Shown in pieces: positions 38,083 through 45,200 of a stretch of DNA of 64,000 nt. A program made the position numbers and the translations under genes. The notes under the pieces were generated by a model, which was not told the DNA's origin, did no database searches, and worked only from the letters and a program-made list of their open reading frames with translations. Origin of the DNA: Ectothiorhodospira marina (GTDB taxonomy: Bacteria; Pseudomonadota; Gammaproteobacteria; Ectothiorhodospirales; Ectothiorhodospiraceae); the NCBI RefSeq assembly GCF_900109495.1, contig NZ_FOAA01000001.1, forward strand, positions 62,001 through 126,000. Reading direction: 5' to 3'. Numbering within the stretch: the stretch's first letter is position 1; the number at the start of each line of letters is the position of its first letter.

Positions 38083-39422
38083 GATGCCTCCGTGCCGACC
38101 ACGCCGGAAGGTTGCGTTGCCTCGGCGCCAGCCGTTTCGCGGGGAATGCTCCAGGGCGGAGAGACACCCAAACGTCCGGCCACCTGAATGGCCGATCGCA
38201 GGCCGTCCTCGTGGAAGCCGTATCCCGTCCAGGCGCCGCAGAAGAAGATCCGGTCGGCCCCCTGCAGGTCGGGGAGCTGCTTCTGGGCCTCCATGGCGCG
38301 CTGGTCGAACACCGGGTGGTGGTAGCTGATCTCCCGGATGATGGTGTCTTCCCGCGGCTCAATCAGTGGGTTGAGGCTCACCAGGTAGTCCCGGGATTCC
38401 TCCAGGGCCTGCAGGCGATTCATCCAGTAGGTCACCGAGACGGCGTTGGCTGGCGTATCGGCGGAGCGCTGCCGGGCCATGTAGTTCCAGGAGGACCAGA
38501 CACGCTTCAGGCGCGGCATCAGGCGGGTATCGGTGTGCAGCAGTGTCCGGTTGGGCTGGTAGGTGAAGCATTGCAGTATGCGGGATTCCGCTTCGGTCGG
38601 ATCCTCCAGCATGCCCAGCACCTCATCGGCATGGCAGCCGAAAACCACCTTGTCAAACCGATGTTCGCCCCTGTCATCGGTGATCACCCGTATCTGTGCC
38701 TCCTGACGCTGCACGGCCACGACCCGTCGACGCACGTGCACATCGTCGGGCAGGGCCTTGAGCATCTCCCGGACATACTGTCGGCTCCCGCCTTTCACCG
38801 TATGCCACTGGGGGCGGTCGGCCAGATCCAGAAGCCCGTGGTTGGAAAAGAAATTGAGGAAGGATTCCAGCGGGAAATCCAGCATGCGATGGGTGGGGCA
38901 GGACCAGATCGCCGCGGCCATGGGCAGCAGATAGTCATCACGGAAACCCGGGCCGTACCGCTCCTGAATCAGATAGCCACCCAAGGTCACCTGGGGCACG
39001 CTGCCGTGCTGAAGCAGGGCCTTGCCGGTGCGGTTGAACCGGACGATGTCACGCAGCATGCGCAGGAAGCGAGGCTTGAACAGATTGCGCCGCTGGGCAA
39101 ACAGGGTGTTCAGGTCCGAGCCTGCGTACTCCAGCCGACCTTCGCCCACGGAGGCCGAGAAGGACATGTCCGTGGGTTGGGATTCAATGCCCAGATGGGC
39201 AAACAGGGCCTTGAGGTGAGGGTAGTTGCGGTGATTGAACACCATGAATCCGGTATCCACACCCCGGGGCCCCTGATCCCCGGGGACATCGACGGTATGG
39301 GTGTGGCCGCCGATGTAATCATTCTTCTCGAATACTGTCACATCATGTTGTGGTGACAGCAGCCAGGCGCTGGCCAATCCCGAGATCCCTGCGCCGATGA
39401 TGGCGATACGTTCGCGAGCCAT
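38079..39422 (-). CDS. FAD-dependent NAD(P)-binding flavoprotein (COG2907)
   Basis: A 447-residue flavoprotein of the amine-oxidase superfamily, COG2907. It starts with the FAD dinucleotide fold RIAIIGAGISGLASAWLL at 4-21 and GGHTHTV, the usual second FAD contact. The C-terminal half has the FAD-binding segment DRIFFCGAWTGYGFHEDGL. Relatives act with Cfa/UfaM and DUF1365 in acyl-chain modification (desaturase-like role in furan-fatty-acid synthesis). AGGGGAATGAC precedes the ATG. It is the first gene of the leftward operon and faces folE across the TGTACA boxes. Confidence 0.9.
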   Translation of the reverse strand: MARERIAIIGAGISGLASAWLLSPQHDVTVFEKNDYIGGHTHTVDVPGDQGPRGVDTGFMVFNHRNYPHLKALFAHLGIESQPTDMSFSASVGEGRLEYAGSDLNTLFAQRRNLFKPRFLRMLRDIVRFNRTGKALLQHGSVPQVTLGGYLIQERYGPGFRDDYLLPMAAAIWSCPTHRMLDFPLESFLNFFSNHGLLDLADRPQWHTVKGGSRQYVREMLKALPDDVHVRRRVVAVQRQEAQIRVITDDRGEHRFDKVVFGCHADEVLGMLEDPTEAESRILQCFTYQPNRTLLHTDTRLMPRLKRVWSSWNYMARQRSADTPANAVSVTYWMNRLQALEESRDYLVSLNPLIEPREDTIIREISYHHPVFDQRAMEAQKQLPDLQGADRIFFCGAWTGYGFHEDGLRSAIQVAGRLGVSPPWSIPRETAGAEATQPSGVVGTEAS

Positions 39423-39452
39423 GTCATTCCCCTGGTCCTGAAAAAGGATTCT

Positions 39453-39491
39453 TATACATTAACTGTACAAGCTTTGATTTTTGTTGTACAA
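39453..39491. promoter_or_regulatory. TGTACA-type box array between the flavoprotein and folE genes
   Basis: Half-sites TATACA (39453-39458), TGTACA (39464-39469) and TTGTACAA (39484-39491) lie 11 and 21 bp apart, on one face of the helix. They sit 31-69 bp upstream of the flavoprotein ATG, in the common regulatory region with folE. The same motifs at 11-bp steps occur upstream of the MerR regulator at 42738. Probable operator of that regulator. Isolated TGTACA in coding DNA at 35084 and 36324 lacks this spacing. Confidence 0.65.
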
Positions 39492-39665
39492 GGTTTTCGA
39501 GGGTGGTTCCGCAGACCGTGACCATACGATGGTGGCAAGACCCGGTACAAGGGTTGAGCACCGGTGATCGCGTCAACCCAGAGCACAGGGCGATGCCCGA
39601 TGCCTGGGCAATGGGAACATGCACCGAGAATACATACATGCTGTCACCTGCACGGGGAAAAGGCC

Positions 39666-40289
39666 ATGACAAAGACTGTCGCGAAGATTGCCGGAGGCGA
39701 AGATCCGGTGGAAGCTGATGCATCCCTGTCGGCCGATGAACTTGCCGAACACTATCGCCTGATCCTTGCGGGCTTGGGGGAGGATCCGGGGCGCGAAGGG
39801 CTCAAGGGCACACCGCTCAGGGCTGCCAAGGCGATGCAATATCTCACCAGTGGCTATCATCAGTCCCTCGACGAGTTGGTGAACGGGGCGCTGTTCACGT
39901 CGGACAGCGACGAGATGGTGCTGGTCAAGGACATCGAGCTCTATTCCATCTGCGAACATCATCTGTTGCCGATCATCGGCAAGTGTCATGTGGCCTATAT
40001 CCCCGATGGCAAGGTGATCGGTCTGTCCAAGATCGCCCGCATCGTGGACATGTTTGCCCGGCGCCTGCAGATTCAGGAGAGCCTGACCCGCGAGATTGCC
40101 CAGGCGGTGATGGACGTCACCGGCGCGCGGGGGGTCGGCGTGGTGGCCGAGGCCCGCCACATGTGCATGATGATGCGCGGCGTGGAAAAGCAGAACTCCG
40201 CCATGCTCACCTCGGTGATGCTGGGTAACTTCCGTGATGATGCCCGTACCCGAGCGGAGTTCCTGGACCTGATCCGCCGCGACCGTTGA
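39666..40289 (+). CDS. folE: GTP cyclohydrolase I
   Basis: Converts GTP to 7,8-dihydroneopterin triphosphate for tetrahydrofolate and pterin synthesis. The 207-residue enzyme has the family signature [18 protein letters not shown] and the zinc ligands in CEHH and near [11 protein letters not shown] 39666 with AAAAGG upstream was chosen; the longer frame from 39564 is unsupported. folE here precedes a photolyase gene by 51 nt. Photolyases use a folate antenna (MTHF), so a dedicated folE in a light-response operon makes functional sense. The gene lies in the predicted regulator-controlled divergent pair. Confidence 0.95.
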   Translation: MTKTVAKIAGGEDPVEADASLSADELAEHYRLILAGLGEDPGREGLKGTPLRAAKAMQYLTSGYHQSLDELVNGALFTSDSDEMVLVKDIELYSICEHHLLPIIGKCHVAYIPDGKVIGLSKIARIVDMFARRLQIQESLTREIAQAVMDVTGARGVGVVAEARHMCMMMRGVEKQNSAMLTSVMLGNFRDDARTRAEFLDLIRRDR

Positions 40290-40340
40290 AGAGGTTTGCC
40301 GTCCTGTCCCTGGATTCGGACGTAGCAAGGGAGCGTATTG

Positions 40341-41792
40341 ATGAGCACTGCCCTGATCTGGTTCAGACGTGACCTGCGGCTGGCCGATAATCCCGCTCTG
40401 TGTGCGGCCCTGGAGCAGGCGGAGCGCGTTGTGCCGGTCTATATTCACGCCCGGGACGAGGAGGGCGATTGGGCGCCGGGTGAGGCCTCGCGCTGGTGGT
40501 TGCATCACAGCCTGAAGCAACTGGGCCACGACCTTGCGGCGCTGGGAGCCCCCCTGGTGATGCGTTGCGGCCCCAGCCTGGACACACTCCAGGAGCTGCT
40601 TCGTGAGACCGGTGCCTCGCAGGTGTACTGGAATCGGCTTTATGAGCCGGACACTGTCCGCCGTGATACCCATATCAAGCAGGCCCTGCAGGCACAGGGG
40701 GTGCAGGTGCGCAGTTTCAATGCTGCGCTGCTGCTGGAGCCATGGGTGGTGCAGAACCGCTCCGGGGAGCCCTATCGGGTGTTCACCCCCTACTGGAAAG
40801 CCTGTCAGGCCCAGGGCGCCCTGGACGTGAGTTTGCAGCCCCGGCCCGGGCCAGGGGTGCTGACTGCCGAGGGGAGTCGCAGCGACCCTCTCGAAAGCCT
40901 GGGGTTGTTGCCCCTCATTCCCTGGGATGCGGGGCTGGCAAAGGCCTGGACACCAGGGGAGGAGGGGGCTCACACGGCGCTGGAGGCCTTCCTGGACCGT
41001 GCCCTGGCCGATTATGGGGAGGCCCGCAATCTTCCCGACCGGTTGGGCACCTCCCATCTCTCACCGCATCTGCACTTTGGCGAGATCAGCCCCCGACAGG
41101 TGGTGCATGCCTGTCAGCGGGCCGTGGCCGAGGGCAGGCACTCGGGGGCGGATGCTTCGGTGAAGGGGTTTCTCGGCGAAATAGGCTGGCGGGAGTTCGG
41201 GCATCACCTGTTGTTTCATTTCCCCCACACCCCCTTGCAGCCCCTGGATGCCCGTTTCGAGGACTTCCCCTGGCCGCCGCGGGATGACGATGCTCTCAGG
41301 GCCTGGCAGCGGGGCCGTACCGGCCTGCCCATCGTGGATGCGGGGATGCGCGAGTTGTGGGCCACCGGCTGGATGCACAACCGGGTACGGATGATCACCG
41401 CCTCACTGCTCACCAAAAACCTGCTCATTCATTGGCGTGAGGGTGCCCGCTGGTTCTGGGACACCCTGGTGGACGCGGATCTGGCCAGCAACACCCTGGG
41501 TTGGCAGTGGACGGCAGGTTGCGGGGCGGATGCTGCCCCTTATTTCCGAGTCTTCAATCCGGTGCTCCAGGGTGAGCGTTTTGATCCCGGTGGGGGCTAT
41601 GTGCGTCATTGGGTGCCGGAGCTCAAGGCCTTGCCGGACAAATACCTGCACAAACCCTGGCAGGCACCGGAATCGGTGTTGCGCGGTGCGGGTGTCCGGC
41701 TCGGGCGGGATTATCCGCAACCCATCGTGGATCTGGCCGCCAGTCGCCGCCAGGCCCTGGCAGCCTGGGAGACCCTGCGTCAATCCGCCTGA
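40341..41792 (+). CDS. phrB: Deoxyribodipyrimidine photolyase (class I CPD type)
   Basis: Flavoprotein that repairs UV-induced pyrimidine dimers with blue light. The 483-residue enzyme starts ALIWFRRDLRLADNPAL, the photolyase N-terminal domain that binds the antenna cofactor. The C-terminal FAD domain has the conserved segments GLPIVDAGMRELWATGWMHNR and NTLGWQWTAGCGADAAPYFR, with DD-rich ATP-like FAD loops. An AAGGGAG Shine-Dalgarno precedes ATG 40341. The stop overlaps the convergent MerR gene by 13 nt. It is organised with folE, probably co-transcribed. Confidence 0.96.
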   Translation: MSTALIWFRRDLRLADNPALCAALEQAERVVPVYIHARDEEGDWAPGEASRWWLHHSLKQLGHDLAALGAPLVMRCGPSLDTLQELLRETGASQVYWNRLYEPDTVRRDTHIKQALQAQGVQVRSFNAALLLEPWVVQNRSGEPYRVFTPYWKACQAQGALDVSLQPRPGPGVLTAEGSRSDPLESLGLLPLIPWDAGLAKAWTPGEEGAHTALEAFLDRALADYGEARNLPDRLGTSHLSPHLHFGEISPRQVVHACQRAVAEGRHSGADASVKGFLGEIGWREFGHHLLFHFPHTPLQPLDARFEDFPWPPRDDDALRAWQRGRTGLPIVDAGMRELWATGWMHNRVRMITASLLTKNLLIHWREGARWFWDTLVDADLASNTLGWQWTAGCGADAAPYFRVFNPVLQGERFDPGGGYVRHWVPELKALPDKYLHKPWQAPESVLRGAGVRLGRDYPQPIVDLAASRRQALAAWETLRQSA

Positions 41793-42730
41793 GGGGTGAG
41801 CAGATGTTTCTCCAGTTGCCGCGTCGCCTGCCAGGGATCACGCTCCAGGGGGATCAGGCCGGCCCCGGTCAGGGCGCGGCGATGGTGATGGGCGCTGGGG
41901 CCGGCGGCGAAAACCGGGCTGCCGATCTTTCCCGACCACGTCGGCAGGCCCCGGGTGAGCAGCTCGCGGGACAGGCGGTTTTCCCCCACCAGGGTCAGTC
42001 CCCGGGCCGGGACGTGATTCATCGTTGCCTCCAGTGTGTCCAGGGTGATGGGCCCCGCAAGCCACAACACCCGTACCCCCTGCGTGGCGGTCAGCAGGGC
42101 CAGCATGTCCATCTCCAGAGTATCGCCCTGTTCCGGGAAGGGGGCGAGCACCAGCGCCGGTCCCTGGGCGTGGCTCAGTTCGTGACGAAACCGGCATCCC
42201 AGGGTGTAGCGGGCCCAGCCCCGGAAGAAGGCCTGGGCCGCCGCCGAAAGGGTCGAGTCCCCGGCCTGATCCCCAAGCACAGTGTGGGTGGGCCAGAGCA
42301 ACTGTGAGATGACCTGTTGCACCGGGAAGACCGACATGGCATCCGCATAAACCCGCTCCAGGGTGTGACTGTCGAACTGCAGAGCCGCGGCGGTCAGCCG
42401 GGAGTGGTAATCGGGCCAGGCGGCGGAAGGGCCCCGGGCGGGCGGGTTGTCCTCCAGCGTTGCCGGGTCGGGGGCGTCCAGTAGCTGGCCCACCTGGCCG
42501 ATGGAGATGCCTTGCTCCAGCAGGCCGAGCACCTGGCGGATGCGGTCGATGTCCCCGGTGCTGTAGAGTCGGTGTCCCTTGGGTGTGCGCTGCGGACGGA
42601 TCAGTCCATGACGCCGTTCCCAGGCGCGCAGGGTCACGGGATGCACCCCGGTCATGGAGGCCACCGTACGGATGGGGAACAGTCCATCGGTTTCGGGCGG
42701 CGAGACCTGGGCTCGGGGTGTGGGCGTCAT
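41780..42730 (-). CDS. MerR-family regulator, class II LitR/CarH-like
   Basis: A 316-residue regulator. Residues about 18-85 are a MerR winged helix (VASMTGVHPVTLRAWERRHG) of the CarH/LitR type. The C-terminal half has the helical and Rossmann-like layout of cobalamin-binding photoreceptors, but the critical residues are replaced: EQGDTLEMDM stands where CarH has the axial-His motif E-x-H-x-x-G, and the upstream E-H pair is AA. So it probably does not bind adenosylcobalamin. ATG 42730 lies only 8 nt after a TTGTACAA box and lacks a Shine-Dalgarno, so the message may be nearly leaderless and autoregulated. A TTG/GTG start further upstream cannot be excluded. Confidence 0.85.
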   Translation of the reverse strand: MTPTPRAQVSPPETDGLFPIRTVASMTGVHPVTLRAWERRHGLIRPQRTPKGHRLYSTGDIDRIRQVLGLLEQGISIGQVGQLLDAPDPATLEDNPPARGPSAAWPDYHSRLTAAALQFDSHTLERVYADAMSVFPVQQVISQLLWPTHTVLGDQAGDSTLSAAAQAFFRGWARYTLGCRFRHELSHAQGPALVLAPFPEQGDTLEMDMLALLTATQGVRVLWLAGPITLDTLEATMNHVPARGLTLVGENRLSRELLTRGLPTWSGKIGSPVFAAGPSAHHHRRALTGAGLIPLERDPWQATRQLEKHLLTPQAD

Positions 42731-42737
42731 TTCGTGA

Positions 42738-42767
42738 TTGTACAATCGCTGTATAATTTTTGTGTAG
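42738..42767. promoter_or_regulatory. TGTACA-type box array between the MerR and SDR genes
   Basis: Half-sites TTGTACAA (42738-42745), TGTATA (42750-42755) and TGTGTA (42761-42766) are spaced 11 bp apart. The middle site overlaps a perfect -10-like TATAAT (42752-42757) pointing to the SDR gene, which starts at 42796. The leftmost box touches the MerR start region. Together with 39453-39491 they form an evident common operator pattern. Confidence 0.7.
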
Positions 42768-42795
42768 CCTTGCAAGAGGCGGGAGGTAGCAGGCC

Positions 42796-43599
42796 ATGGC
42801 AGAGCAGACTCGAATGGAAGGCACGGCCAACCCTACCGGGGTCGTATGGCTGGTGGGAGCCAGTACCGGCATCGGACGCGCCCTGGCCCTGCGCCTGGCA
42901 GCCGCCGGCTGGTGCGTGGCAGTCACCTCCCGCAGTCGGGATAAACTGGAGGCGCTGGCCGCCGAGGCCTCCGGATCAGGGCGCATCCAGGCGTTTCCAG
43001 GAGATGTCACTGATGATGCCGGGCTGAAGGGGCTGGTGGAGGACATCGAGGCGCAGCTAGGGGCGGTGGACATGGCCATCCTCAACCAGGGGGACTACGA
43101 ACCCATGGGACTGGAGGCATTCGACCCCGCCTTGTTCAGGCGCATCGTGGAGATCAATTACCTGGGTGTGGTGAATGGACTGGCTGCGATCATGCCGCCC
43201 ATGATCCAGCGTGGCCGAGGGCGAATCCTGGTCACCGCCAGTCTGGCCGGATACCGGGGCCTGCCTCGGGCTGCTCCGTATTCCGCCTCCAAGGCGGCGG
43301 TGATCAATCTGGCTGAATCCCTGCAGCCTGAGTTGGCGCAAAAGGGGGTCAGCCTGAGGCTGATCAACCCCGGTTTCGTGAAAACGCCCATGACCGACAA
43401 GAACCAGTTCAAGATGCCCTTTCTCATCGAGACCGATGCTGCGGTGGATGCCATCATGAAAGGCCTGGATCGGAAGGGTTTCGAGATCAGCTTTCCCAGG
43501 CCCTTTGCCATCATCATGAAGACTCTGCGCCTGCTGCCTTATGGTCTGTTCCTGTGGCTCACCCTGAGGATGGTGAAAGCCGATGAGGGTGAAAACTGA
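42796..43599 (+). CDS. Short-chain dehydrogenase/reductase
   Basis: A 267-residue NAD(P)-dependent oxidoreductase of the SDR family. N-terminal cofactor motif GASTGIGRALALRLAAAG, the NNAG-like segment (LNQGDY), a Ser region ASLAGYRGL and the catalytic YSASKAAV are intact. Substrate is unknown. GGAGGT lies before ATG 42796. It shares regulatory DNA with the MerR gene and its stop overlaps the NTF2-like gene by 3 nt. SDR genes of this type are standard members of photolyase/Cfa/DUF1365 light-response clusters. Confidence 0.92.
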   Translation: MAEQTRMEGTANPTGVVWLVGASTGIGRALALRLAAAGWCVAVTSRSRDKLEALAAEASGSGRIQAFPGDVTDDAGLKGLVEDIEAQLGAVDMAILNQGDYEPMGLEAFDPALFRRIVEINYLGVVNGLAAIMPPMIQRGRGRILVTASLAGYRGLPRAAPYSASKAAVINLAESLQPELAQKGVSLRLINPGFVKTPMTDKNQFKMPFLIETDAAVDAIMKGLDRKGFEISFPRPFAIIMKTLRLLPYGLFLWLTLRMVKADEGEN

Positions 43600-44039
43600 T
43601 GAATGATGTCATGGAGTCCTGGGCACGCCGCTACGCGGGGTTTTTTACCCATCTCAAGGAGACGGACCTGAATCGGCTGGGGGAAGTCTTCGCGCCTGAT
43701 GCCCGCTTCAAGGACCCTTTCAACGACGTGAGCGGGCTGGATCAGATCGAGATGGTGTTTCGCCACATGTTCCAGAACTGTCCGGCCCCGCGCTTTTACA
43801 TCCACGCCTGGGCACTGAAGGACAACACCGCCTATTTCCACTGGCGCTTCACGGATCGCCAGGATGATGGCGTGGGCGGCTTGCGGCTGGATGTGGACGG
43901 CATGAGCCGGGTGCTCTTCAATGAATCCGGCCTGGTCATCACCCATGTGGATTACTGGGATGCGGCCGAATACCTCTATGAACAGATCCCGGTCCTGTCC
44001 TCCGCCATTCGGTTCGTGAAGCGCCGCATCAGCGCCTGA
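43599..44039 (+). CDS. SnoaL/NTF2-like fold protein
   Basis: A 146-residue protein of the nuclear-transport-factor-2-like superfamily, suggested by the WARRYAGFFTHLKETDLNRLGEVFAPDARFKDPFNDV start and the strand pattern with YIHAWALKDNTAYFHWRF. Such folds act as small-molecule isomerases, hydratases or carriers. The start overlaps the SDR stop (TGATG), so the pair is translated together. It is a common member of the same photolyase/SDR clusters; substrate unknown. Confidence 0.82.
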   Translation: MNDVMESWARRYAGFFTHLKETDLNRLGEVFAPDARFKDPFNDVSGLDQIEMVFRHMFQNCPAPRFYIHAWALKDNTAYFHWRFTDRQDDGVGGLRLDVDGMSRVLFNESGLVITHVDYWDAAEYLYEQIPVLSSAIRFVKRRISA

Positions 44040-44092
44040 AACGCACCACACCTGAGGGTGCGGTGCTGCCGGTGGCGAGTGAAGGGTGAAGG

Positions 44093-44581
44093 TCAGAACA
44101 TCAGGGCCTCGCGGACGATATCGTCCAGCAGATCTTCCACCGCCTGCAGCGCCTGTCGGGAGTTCGCGTCACCTACCATCGCGGGGCGACGATAGCCCAA
44201 ATGGATCACGCCGGGGGCCTCCTCGGTCTCATAGACGGCCACCACGTAGGGGCAGAAGACAATGTTGTGCGGGTCCGCCTCCATCATGCCCCGCGACAAC
44301 CCGGCGCTGCAGAATTCCAGGGCCTGGGCATCCTTGAACAAGGCTTCGCCGCCCACATCGGCGCCGGTTCGTGAGAGCATGGCGCCGATGTGGGCCACGT
44401 TGTTGATCACGATGCCCCGGTTGACGATGGCCATCTCCAGGGCCTCCCGATACCACTCGAAATCCCCTTCGATACTGTAGACGCGCAGGTGATCGGTGTC
44501 CCGATGCGGTTCCGTGGCTGGCGCAGGTGCGGCAAGGATAAGGCCCATCAGGGCGCTCAGGAGGATGAGGGTGCGTGGCAT
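44093..44581 (-). CDS. Exported DUF302 domain protein
   Basis: A 162-residue protein with a signal peptide (MPRTLILLSALMGLILAAPAPA at 1-20) and a DUF302 domain (NNVAHIGAMLSRTGADVGG, then SAGLSRGMMEADPHNIVFCPYVVAVYE). DUF302 proteins are small alpha/beta proteins found alone or with redox and metal genes; the ligand is unknown. ATG 44581 follows GGAG at 9 nt; the frame extension to 44758 has no signal peptide and was rejected. The gene reads leftward away from the regulator cluster and is separated from the NlpC gene by 61 nt. Confidence 0.82.
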   Translation of the reverse strand: MPRTLILLSALMGLILAAPAPATEPHRDTDHLRVYSIEGDFEWYREALEMAIVNRGIVINNVAHIGAMLSRTGADVGGEALFKDAQALEFCSAGLSRGMMEADPHNIVFCPYVVAVYETEEAPGVIHLGYRRPAMVGDANSRQALQAVEDLLDDIVREALMF

Positions 44582-44642
44582 GGTGTCGACTCCTTGATCA
44601 ATGGGGGATTGGATCAATGGGGGGCTTGCAACCCGGGTGAGT

Positions 44643-45200
44643 TCAGTCCTGCTCGTAGTAATGCCCGGCATGCAGGAAACGGCGACTCCAGTAAGGGTTG
44701 TCCAGACGCTCCGTGCTGACGCTGCGCCCACTGGAGGGGGCATGCACGAAATGGCCATCGCCGATGTAGATGCTCACGTGGCTCGGTCCCGCCCCTTTGG
44801 TACGGAAAAACAGCAGATCACCGGGCTTGAGCGAGCGGGTGGCCACCGGTTTCATGCGGCCACTCTGCTCGCGGGCGGTGCGGGGCACGGAGAGGCCCGC
44901 GTGCTGATGGGTGTACCACACCAGACCACTGCAATCGAAGCCTTCGCGGGGGGACTGGCCACCATACTGGTAGGGCGTGCCCACCTGATTCAGGGCGGCA
45001 AACACCACTCCCGCACGCTGTTCCGACAGTGAATCGGAGTTGACCGGTGGCAATGCTGTCTCGGGGCGTTCCGGCGCCGTGCTGCAGGCCATCAGGGTCA
45101 TGCCGAGCGCGAAAAGGGCACCGCCCCGGAGGGTCCGGGCCATCCCTGCGGTGATCCGTCCCCTCCATTTCCATCCGGGGCTTCGGGCCGGCATCGTCAT
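44643..45200 (-). CDS. NlpC/P60 family lipoprotein peptidase
   Basis: A 185-residue outer-membrane or periplasmic lipoprotein that cleaves peptidoglycan peptides. Lipobox LMAC places the lipidated Cys at 39 when starting at 45200. The NlpC/P60 domain has catalytic Cys90 in FDCSGL, His141 in SHVSIYIG and the third residue His153 in HFVHAP. The start ATG 45200 overlaps the stop of the upstream kinase gene (ATGA), supporting coupled translation; ATG 45143 would give a textbook lipoprotein signal and is an alternative. Confidence 0.9.
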   Translation of the reverse strand: MTMPARSPGWKWRGRITAGMARTLRGGALFALGMTLMACSTAPERPETALPPVNSDSLSEQRAGVVFAALNQVGTPYQYGGQSPREGFDCSGLVWYTHQHAGLSVPRTAREQSGRMKPVATRSLKPGDLLFFRTKGAGPSHVSIYIGDGHFVHAPSSGRSVSTERLDNPYWSRRFLHAGHYYEQD

